Source: Actinomycetes bacterium
Lineage (GTDB): Bacteria > Actinomycetota > Humimicrobiia > Humimicrobiales > Humimicrobiaceae
Length of the DNA: 5,760 nucleotides
Assembly (NCBI GenBank): GCA_030609215.1
Contig: JAUWCR010000095.1
Span: 1-5,760, forward strand
Direction: 5' to 3'
The position numbers and the translations under genes were made by a program. Position 1 is the stretch's first letter. Each line of letters opens with the position of its first letter. Below, piece by piece: positions 1 to 4,417 of this stretch. Under the pieces are notes generated by a model, which had not been told where the DNA came from, did not search any database, and was given only the letters and a program-made list of their open reading frames with translations.

Positions 1-147
1 ATAGTTTAGCTTAAGTAAAAATAAATCAACCCCAAAGCAGCTGCCAGTATATGCATATGGAGATTTCGAATCGTCAAAATTAGCTCCCCGGACTGGTCGA
101 TATTGATAACAGATATTAAATTACTGTTGTTTGTTCATATATGTCTC
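1..147. other. Noncoding left edge
   Basis: No gene is supported here. Apart from the repeat at 65-91 there is a 10-bp palindrome, ATATGCATAT, at 49-58. Downstream of the toxin stop on the minus strand is a weak AACAG/CTGTT inverted repeat with an 11-base loop, without a following T run, so I do not call a terminator. The longest minus-strand peptide starting at an ATG is about 16 codons with no ribosome binding site. Confidence 0.5.
65..91. repeat. Left copy of 27-bp imperfect direct repeat (attachment-site-like)
   Basis: This stretch matches 865-891 at 23 of 27 positions without gaps, exactly 800 bases apart. The four differences (68, 73, 78, 82) are all G/A transitions. The right copy covers the last 11 bases of tRNA-Asn, including CCA, and 16 bases beyond the tRNA end. 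The left copy still carries CTCCCCGG, the complement of the tRNA acceptor 3' strand, but beyond base 91 it no longer resembles a tRNA. Repeats of this form are typical of integrative elements that use tRNA 3' ends as attachment sites; calling it a decayed att site is inference. A fragment of a duplicated tRNA is the main alternative. Confidence 0.55.
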
Positions 148-417
148 TTATTTTTTGCGATATGCATCTTTGCGGTGACAAATAATGTGTAGCTGGATTT
201 CCTGACCAACGATATCATAACGTAACCTGTAATCTCCAATTCTAAGTCGCCAACGGCCTATCTCGACATTTGCTAGCTTCTTAAGATCTCTGGCAGAGAA
301 GGGATCTTGTTTAAGCTCCAGGAGCGCTTTATTGACCCTGGATTTGGACTCAGTAGGAATTTTCCTTAAGTCTTTTAAAAAGGTTTTCGAGGGAACGAGC
401 TTATAGATTTTAGCCAT
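148..417 (-). CDS. RelE/ParE-type toxin of a type II toxin-antitoxin module
   Basis: This 89-residue basic protein has the size and motif order of the RelE/ParE toxin superfamily. The N-terminal part (Lys/Arg-rich, about residues 1-50) has the helical hairpin pattern, and the C-terminal beta-sheet part carries GRWRLRIGDYRLRYDI (54-69) and CHRKDAYRK (80-88). The Arg residues of the first block and the His/Arg/Tyr/Arg cluster of the second lie where RelE-type mRNA endonucleases place catalytic and RNA-contacting residues. RelE members cleave mRNA in the ribosome, whereas ParE members poison gyrase; pairing with a Phd/YefM antitoxin favours the RelE/YoeB-like activity, but sequence alone does not settle it. 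The ATG lies 4 bases after the antitoxin stop. A GAGGA motif (425-429) inside the antitoxin's last codons precedes it by 7 bases, implying coupled translation. Codons are less AT-biased than in rpoD and dnaG, which fits acquisition by transfer. Confidence 0.88.
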   Translation of the reverse strand: MAKIYKLVPSKTFLKDLRKIPTESKSRVNKALLELKQDPFSARDLKKLANVEIGRWRLRIGDYRLRYDIVGQEIQLHIICHRKDAYRKK

Positions 418-421
418 CTCG

Positions 422-715
422 CTATCCTCGAAGAATTCTAAAGATGTCCTCCTCGGTTTCTACCTCACCAAGTTCAAACTCTTTTTCGCTTTGGATAAGA
501 GCCTTACTGATCTTGGGGTCATTAAGCTCTGTGCCAATTTCTAAAATTTCTATATAATCCTCAGGGCTGAGGATTACAGCAGCCAGTTTCCCTCTTCTTT
601 TTATAAAGTAAGTGAAGTCTTTTTTACTGACCTCATCCAGTAGCTGGCCGAAGTGGACTCTAGCATCGTGGGCGTCTATTGTTTTAGTAATTGTTCTTTC
701 CTTCGTGGGATTAAT
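422..715 (-). CDS. Phd/YefM-type antitoxin, apparently with an ATT start
   Basis: This gene of 97 codons sits directly upstream of the toxin. The N-terminal half, TITKTIDAHDARVHFGQLLDEV (about residues 8-29), is the classic Phd/YefM DNA-binding fold with its alternating T-DAR--FG-LL-EV pattern. It is followed by FIKRRGKLAAVILSPEDYIEIL (38-59), also diagnostic of the family. The acidic C-terminal tail (about 60-97, rich in Glu and Asp) is the part expected to wrap and neutralise the toxin. The frame opens after a TAG at 728-730 and contains no ATG, GTG or TTG before the conserved domain. The perfect AGGAGGT at 723-729 has ideal spacing to an ATT codon at 713-715, so I place the start there. 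An earlier ATT at 719-721 is too close to that site. A mutated start or a sequence error is possible. In this family, antitoxin and toxin together usually repress their own operon. Confidence 0.8.
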   Translation of the reverse strand: MNPTKERTITKTIDAHDARVHFGQLLDEVSKKDFTYFIKRRGKLAAVILSPEDYIEILEIGTELNDPKISKALIQSEKEFELGEVETEEDIFRILRG

Positions 716-722
716 ATTAATT

Positions 723-729
723 ACCTCCT
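723..729 (-). promoter_or_regulatory. Strong ribosome binding site that sets the antitoxin start
   Basis: The minus strand reads AGGAGGT, a full match to the anti-Shine-Dalgarno core. Seven bases separate it from the ATT codon at 713-715. This site is the main reason for choosing that start although the codon is non-standard. Confidence 0.75.
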
Positions 730-741
730 AATCAATTGATT
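730..741. promoter_or_regulatory. Palindrome in the TA leader, candidate autorepression operator
   Basis: AATCAATTGATT is a perfect 12-bp palindrome between the predicted transcription start (about 744) and the antitoxin ribosome binding site. Phd/YefM antitoxins bind palindromes at their own promoter, and this one is well placed for that. The operator role is inferred from position and symmetry only. Confidence 0.45.
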
Positions 742-750
742 GATGGAACC

Positions 751-779
751 ATATTCTCATAATTTTTTTAGTCTGTCAA
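751..779 (-). promoter_or_regulatory. Promoter of the antitoxin-toxin operon
   Basis: On the minus strand a perfect -35 box TTGACA (774-779) is followed after 17 bases by GAATAT (751-756), a moderate -10 box preceded by TG one base upstream (extended -10). The predicted start near 744 leaves a leader of about 29 bases before the antitoxin start. Confidence 0.6.
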
Positions 780-864
780 TATCTATTGCTAAATATTGGT
801 ACCTGGGAAGAATTCATTTTTAAACTTTAAATGATAAAAGAGATACTGTGGTGACTAGTGGGAG

Positions 865-891
865 TTCAAATCATCAAGATTGGCTCCCCGG
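865..891. repeat. Right copy of the 27-bp direct repeat, overlapping the tRNA-Asn 3' end
   Basis: This is the partner of 65-91. Bases 881-891 are the end of the tRNA acceptor strand plus discriminator and CCA, and 865-880 lie just downstream of the tRNA. The segment between the copies contains the whole TA operon and almost nothing else. Because this copy preserves a functional tRNA end, it would be the site that rebuilds the tRNA in an integration model; no integrase gene is present in the window. Confidence 0.55.
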
Positions 892-955
892 GTAGGACTT
901 GAACCTACAACATTTCGGTTAACAGCCGAACGCTCTACCATTGAGCTACCGGGGA
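881..955 (-). tRNA. tRNA-Asn (anticodon GTT)
   Basis: The minus strand folds into a full cloverleaf. It has a 7-bp acceptor stem TCCCCGG/CCGGGGA, a 4-bp D stem GCTC/GAGC with a 7-base loop, and an anticodon stem TTCGG/CCGAA with loop CTGTTAA. The variable loop is 5 bases, and the T stem GTAGG/CCTAC carries loop TTCAAGT. The discriminator is G and CCA is encoded. The anticodon GTT (921-923 on the plus strand reads aac) decodes Asn codons AAC and AAT. All stems pair perfectly, so the gene looks functional. It lies about 100 bases downstream of rpoD, with its own promoter. Confidence 0.97.
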
Positions 956-976
956 ACAAAAAGTTTAGACTGTGAT

Positions 977-1004
977 ATTATAATATAAAGGAAGTATATT
1001 TCAA
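977..1004 (-). promoter_or_regulatory. Promoter of tRNA-Asn
   Basis: The minus strand has a -35 box TTGAAA (999-1004), a 16-base spacer and a perfect -10 box TATAAT (977-982). The predicted start near 970 gives a short 5' leader of about 15 bases before the tRNA, which is normal for a stable-RNA promoter. It lies between rpoD and the tRNA, so the tRNA need not depend on rpoD transcription. Confidence 0.7.
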
Positions 1005-1051
1005 GCAAATAATTTGACAGCTAATAATTTTACTTTGTGACAAGAAAATAC

Positions 1052-2146
1052 TTAAGTCTCCAAAAAATCCTTTAAAGCTCCACTTCTATTGGGATGTCTG
1101 AGTTTACCTAAAGTTTTAGACTCTATCTGCCTTATTCTTTCCCTGGTTACACCAAACTCTCTGCCAACCTCCTCTAACGTTCTAGGATGCCCGTCCTGAA
1201 GACCAAACCTAAGTTGTATAACTTTCCTTTCTCTATCATTTAAGGTGCCTAATACTTTCTGCAGTTGCTCCTGGAGCATTGTAAAAGATGCAGCATCTGA
1301 TGGAGCTTCAACTTCAGAATCCTCTATAAAATCTCCGAGATGACTATCTTCTTCTTCACCTATAGGTGTCTCAAGTGATACAGGCTCCTGAGATATTTTC
1401 ATAATTTCTCTTACTTTCTCTGGAGAAAAATCCATATGCTTTGCTATTTCTTCAGGAGTTGGTTCTCTGCCAAGTTTCTGCAGCATCTGTCTTTGAGTTC
1501 TTATTAACTTATTAATAGTCTCCACCATATGCACAGGAATTCTAATAGTTCTTGCCTGATCTGCAATAGCTCTTGTAATAGCCTGCCTTATCCACCAGGT
1601 CGCGTATGTTGAAAATTTATAACCTTTAGTATAATCAAACTTTTCTACCGCCCTAATTAGTCCTAAATTCCCTTCCTGTATAAGGTCTAAAAATAGCATT
1701 CCTCTGCCTACATATTTTTTTGCTATACTCACCACTAACCTTAAATTTGCTTCAACCAACCTGCTCTTTGCATCCATATCTCCTTTTTCAATTTTTTTAG
1801 CCAGCTGAACTTCCTCAATAGCAGCAAGAAGCCTAACCTTGCCAATTTCTTTTAAATACATACGGACCGGGTCATTTGTTGGTGATTTTATTGTAAAATC
1901 TAATTTCTTCTTTAAATTCTCTTCTTTTTTTCTTTGTATTATATTGTCAATATCCTCATTATCCTCACTAACAATTTCAATCCCCAGATTCTGTATTACA
2001 TCATAAATATTTTCTATTTGCTCCTTTGTTAAATTAATATCCGAAAGAGTCTCACTTATCTCTTCTGTAGTAAGTAAGCCTTCTTCTTTACCCTTACCTA
2101 TTAATTCTTTTACTTCTTCTAATTTAAACTCAGACACTTTTTTCAT
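1052..2146 (-). CDS. rpoD: Primary (housekeeping) RNA polymerase sigma factor, sigma-70 family
   Basis: This 364-residue protein is a complete group 1 sigma factor, which directs core RNA polymerase to -35/-10 promoters. Region 1.1 is present (about residues 5-75), marking a primary rather than alternative sigma. Region 1.2 follows ([12 protein letters not shown], 92-103). Region 2 spans about 127-204 and includes [21 protein letters not shown] (core binding) and [18 protein letters not shown] (-10 melting and recognition). Region 3 runs over about 206-283. Region 4 ends with the -35-binding helix-turn-helix ([20 protein letters not shown], 323-342). Length fits non-proteobacterial RpoD lacking the large insert between regions 1.2 and 2. 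The ATG is supported by AAGGTGAT at 2153-2160. The gene follows dnaG by 99 bases, an arrangement common in bacteria. Region 1.2 has unusual residues ([12 protein letters not shown] where PLLTAEEEVELA is common). IESKTL near the end resembles actinobacterial sigma factors. Confidence 0.98.
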   Translation of the reverse strand: MKKVSEFKLEEVKELIGKGKEEGLLTTEEISETLSDINLTKEQIENIYDVIQNLGIEIVSEDNEDIDNIIQRKKEENLKKKLDFTIKSPTNDPVRMYLKEIGKVRLLAAIEEVQLAKKIEKGDMDAKSRLVEANLRLVVSIAKKYVGRGMLFLDLIQEGNLGLIRAVEKFDYTKGYKFSTYATWWIRQAITRAIADQARTIRIPVHMVETINKLIRTQRQMLQKLGREPTPEEIAKHMDFSPEKVREIMKISQEPVSLETPIGEEEDSHLGDFIEDSEVEAPSDAASFTMLQEQLQKVLGTLNDRERKVIQLRFGLQDGHPRTLEEVGREFGVTRERIRQIESKTLGKLRHPNRSGALKDFLET

Positions 2147-2179
2147 AATTTAATCACCTTAAAATATATCTAAAAATAT

Positions 2180-2209
2180 ATCATAAACATTTATTTAAAT
2201 AACCAGCAA
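2180..2209 (-). promoter_or_regulatory. Weak candidate promoter for rpoD
   Basis: On the minus strand, TTGCTG (2204-2209) and TATGAT (2180-2185) are separated by 18 bases. The perfect palindrome TTATTTAAATAA (2191-2202) lies between the boxes. Only the -10 is a good match and the gap is so AT-rich that chance matches are expected. rpoD may simply be co-transcribed with dnaG across the 99-base gap, which shows no terminator hairpin. Confidence 0.25.
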
Positions 2210-2245
2210 ACCAAATATTAAATTTTATATGGTATTATTAAAAAA

Positions 2246-4150
2246 TCAAGTTATAATTAATTTCCTTTTTTCTTTTTCTAGTTCATTTATTTCATAATTT
2301 AACTTATCAATTTTATCTTCTATTTCCTTTTCTTCAGTACCACCCATTTTTGTTTTTTTTGTACTCAATCTAATCTTTTTCTGTGTATTTTCAAGCTCTA
2401 TCATTTTATTTCTAATTTCTTCAATCTTCCCAGAAATAAAAATTCTTTTTAAGTTACTTAATACCTCATTGCAAATTAAATCCTCATCTTTATATCTAAA
2501 CTCGCTAAAAACAATATAATTATATAACTTTTTTACTTCATTGCTTCCAATGTCAACCGACGAAATTTCTATTGGAAAGTTTATTTTTTCCCCTTTTAAT
2601 TTAACCTCCTCAATTTCATTTTTCAACAGTACAAAAAGCTCCTTTGTATCTCCAAATCTAAAATACTCTGGATCTAACTCTATCAAACCGCTAACAGAAT
2701 TTCCAATACCGTTTATTATTAATTTTAAAGCTTCTATTTCTATATTTTTTAATGGTGATATACTTTCTTTTCCAGTATCACTAATTATATTATCGACATA
2801 TCTACTCGATTTTTTTAACATTTCTTCAAGTAACAAATTTTCATTTAAATTTAATTTTTCAGCTATTTTTTTTATGCATTCTTCCTGAATTATCCTGGAT
2901 GAAAGTGTTAAGATAAATCTTAACAGCTTATCACTTGCTTTCATTTTTTCATTAAAATTTGATATATCATATTTTTTTAATGTTGCATCTATAGTAAAAT
3001 CAATTATCCCAATAGCACCTTTAATTTTCTTTAAAAAATCATCTCTGCCCTTTTTAATAATAAAATCTGCAGGATCGTAACCTTTCTCAAGTACTGCAAC
3101 TTTAATATCAATATTACTTTCATGGTACAAGTCAAGTTTTTCATTATACTCCCTCAGTCTTTCAATCCCTTTAAGAGAAGCATTCATTCCTGCTTTATCA
3201 CTATCAAAAACTAATACTATATTTTTTGTAAATCTTCCTATAAGTTTTATCTGATCTGAAGTAAGAGCAGTACCTAAACTCGCCACTACATTTTTGATAT
3301 CAAATTGATTCAATGCCATTACATCGGTATAACCTTCAACTATAAATACCTCATCTTTTTCAATAATATAATTTTTTGCTTCAAAAATTCCATATATATT
3401 TTTACTCTTTGAGTACAGTTTAGTTTCAGGAGTATTTATATACTTTGCTGCTTGTTTTCTATCTTTACCATCACTGTTAATAATTCTTCCTCCAAAACCT
3501 ATGGTCTTACCAACTACATCCTTTATAGGGAACATTATCCTACCTCTAAATCTATCATAAACTTCCTGGCTGCCCTTTTTGCTTTTAATAGCAAGACCAC
3601 TTTCCAAAATTTCTTTAGAACCATAACCTTTCTTCTTTGCAAATTCCGAAAAACTATCCCAGCTGTCTATACTAAATCCAGCTTCAAATTCTTTTAAAGT
3701 CTTTTCCTTAAATCCTCTATTCTTTAGATAATCTAAAGTAGGGCCTGCAACTTCTCTGTTAAACAATATAAAATTATAATACTTTTTAGCAAGCTCATTT
3801 AAATCTATCAACCTGCTTCTAAATCTTCCTGACTCTGAAGATCTGGAATAAACATATTTTAAACTATAACCTGCTTTTTTAGCTAAAAACTCTACTGCTT
3901 CTATGAATTCCATATTTTCAATCTTCATTATAAAGCTAATCACGTCCCCTCCTTCACCGCAGCCAAAACAATGATAAAGCTGTTTTATTGAATCCACTGT
4001 AAATGAAGGAGTTTTTTCTTTGTGGAATGGGCACAGGCCTACATAGTTTTTACCTGCTTTCTTTAGATTTACATAACCTGAAACAATATCCTGTATGCTT
4101 ATCCTTAATTTTAACTCGTTTACTTCGCCTTCTTTTAAGCTTCTAGCCAT
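2246..4150 (-). CDS. dnaG: DNA primase DnaG
   Basis: This 634-residue primase synthesises the short RNA primers for lagging-strand and origin replication, working with the replicative helicase. The N-terminal zinc-binding domain has Cys40, His43, Cys61 and Cys64 (CPFH and CFGCG), the same numbering as E. coli DnaG. The RNA polymerase core includes RFRGRIMFPI (200-209), GFGGR (218-222) and KYINTPET (236-243). The TOPRIM fold follows, with the catalytic Glu in EVFIVEGYTDVMAL (267-280) and the metal-binding DSD at 316-318, then GYDPADFI (357-364). Beyond about residue 400 the sequence is poorly conserved and ends in a Lys/Glu-rich probable coiled coil (about 575-630), where the helicase-interacting domain is expected. 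The start is fixed by the standard distance to the zinc motif, yet no Shine-Dalgarno sequence precedes it. A two-codon ORF (ATG TCT TAA) lies just upstream. Weak translation initiation is also known for E. coli dnaG. Confidence 0.98.
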   Translation of the reverse strand: MARSLKEGEVNELKLRISIQDIVSGYVNLKKAGKNYVGLCPFHKEKTPSFTVDSIKQLYHCFGCGEGGDVISFIMKIENMEFIEAVEFLAKKAGYSLKYVYSRSSESGRFRSRLIDLNELAKKYYNFILFNREVAGPTLDYLKNRGFKEKTLKEFEAGFSIDSWDSFSEFAKKKGYGSKEILESGLAIKSKKGSQEVYDRFRGRIMFPIKDVVGKTIGFGGRIINSDGKDRKQAAKYINTPETKLYSKSKNIYGIFEAKNYIIEKDEVFIVEGYTDVMALNQFDIKNVVASLGTALTSDQIKLIGRFTKNIVLVFDSDKAGMNASLKGIERLREYNEKLDLYHESNIDIKVAVLEKGYDPADFIIKKGRDDFLKKIKGAIGIIDFTIDATLKKYDISNFNEKMKASDKLLRFILTLSSRIIQEECIKKIAEKLNLNENLLLEEMLKKSSRYVDNIISDTGKESISPLKNIEIEALKLIINGIGNSVSGLIELDPEYFRFGDTKELFVLLKNEIEEVKLKGEKINFPIEISSVDIGSNEVKKLYNYIVFSEFRYKDEDLICNEVLSNLKRIFISGKIEEIRNKMIELENTQKKIRLSTKKTKMGGTEEKEIEDKIDKLNYEINELEKEKRKLIIT

Positions 4151-4210
4151 ATTGTTAAGACATGAATTAAATATTAATAAAGTTACATTATCTTACCATA
4201 TGCTCAAATA

Positions 4211-4231
4211 TTCAGAAATAAATTCAGAAAT
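4211..4231. repeat. Tandem pair of TTCAGAAAT
   Basis: TTCAGAAAT occurs at 4211-4219 and again at 4223-4231, a 12-base period. It lies about 60-80 bases upstream of the dnaG start, close to where a promoter -35 region would fall. It may be a regulator site or chance in AT-rich sequence. Confidence 0.4.
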
Positions 4232-4260
4232 TAAATAATTCCGTTATTTCCCTATAAGTG

Positions 4261-4285
4261 CCTGGTTTATGACCATAAATACCTG
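4261..4285. repeat. Dyad TTTATG-AC-CATAAA flanked by CCTGG direct repeats
   Basis: A perfect 6-bp inverted repeat with a 2-base centre (4266-4279) is bracketed by CCTGG at 4261-4265 and 4281-4285. The symmetric arrangement resembles a protein-binding operator more than a terminator, as the stem is AT-rich and has no T run. Function is not known. Confidence 0.4.
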
Positions 4286-4310
4286 GAGATATATTAAGGT
4301 GAATTTTAAA

Positions 4311-4365
4311 TAGTCTTATTACGATCTCTATAGTCTTATCCTTACTATAGTCTCTATAGTCTTAT
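4311..4365. repeat. Cluster of three TAGTCTTAT repeats
   Basis: TAGTCTTAT occurs at 4311-4319, 4331-4339 and 4357-4365. The last two belong to a perfect 15-base repeat, TCTCTATAGTCTTAT (4325-4339 and 4351-4365), and a partial unit, CTATAGTC, sits between them at 4345-4352. On the transcribed minus strand the unit reads ATAAGACTA. The array is between ppdK and dnaG and could be a regulator binding array, a processing region or a tandem-duplication remnant. Confidence 0.6.
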
Positions 4366-4417
4366 TTATATGATTATAATCTAATCTTTATATCTATTCT
4401 ACTAATATTTTATTAAT

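Larger units (their letters stand above)
716..880. other. Spacer between tRNA-Asn and the TA operon
   Basis: This gap holds the TA promoter and leader on its left and the right repeat copy on its right. The middle (about 781-864) is AT-rich noncoding sequence with a loose AT dyad near 815-833. I see no GC-rich hairpin with a T run that could terminate the tRNA transcript, and no credible gene. Confidence 0.5.
4151..4417. other. Noncoding ppdK-dnaG gap rich in short repeats
   Basis: This 267-base gap separates the ppdK stop from the dnaG start. Open frames on either strand are at most about 14 codons (for example a plus-strand ATG at 4269) and lack ribosome binding sites. It contains a tandem TTCAGAAAT pair, a dyad flanked by CCTGG repeats, and three TAGTCTTAT units, listed separately. 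No GC-rich terminator hairpin follows ppdK. A weak extended -10 on the minus strand (TGGTAAGAT, about 4190-4199) could serve dnaG but lacks a convincing -35 box. Confidence 0.55.

Noticed and set aside
65..97. Second, complete tRNA gene at the left copy of the repeat
   Set aside because: Only the acceptor 3' strand and flanking bases are similar; no T, anticodon or D arm can be formed beyond base 91.
100..130. Possible terminator after the toxin gene
   Set aside because: The AACAG/CTGTT stem is only 5 bp with an 11-base loop and no T run follows on the minus strand.
728..760. Ten-codon ORF (MRIWFHQSID) ending at the antitoxin ribosome binding site, possible leader peptide
   Set aside because: Its ATG lies within the predicted -10 region, upstream of the expected transcription start, so it would not be in the main transcript.
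1014..1042. Plus-strand TTGACA as a promoter pointing into rpoD
   Set aside because: No -10 box lies at 16-18 bases and there is no plus-strand gene downstream.
2541..2888. Plus-strand open frame of about 115 codons
   Set aside because: It is antisense inside dnaG, has low-complexity Phe/Ser/Ile-rich composition typical of the complement of an AT-rich gene, and shows no domain.
3452..3697. Plus-strand open frame of about 81 codons
   Set aside because: It is antisense inside the conserved primase core, with no ribosome binding site or recognisable motif.
4311..4365. CRISPR array
   Set aside because: The repeat units are only 9-15 bases, unevenly spaced with no spacer-sized intervals, and there are no cas genes.
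4151..4417. Riboswitch, small RNA or short peptide gene between ppdK and dnaG
   Set aside because: No conserved aptamer core or stable GC-containing stems were recognised, and ORFs are at most about 14 codons without ribosome binding sites.
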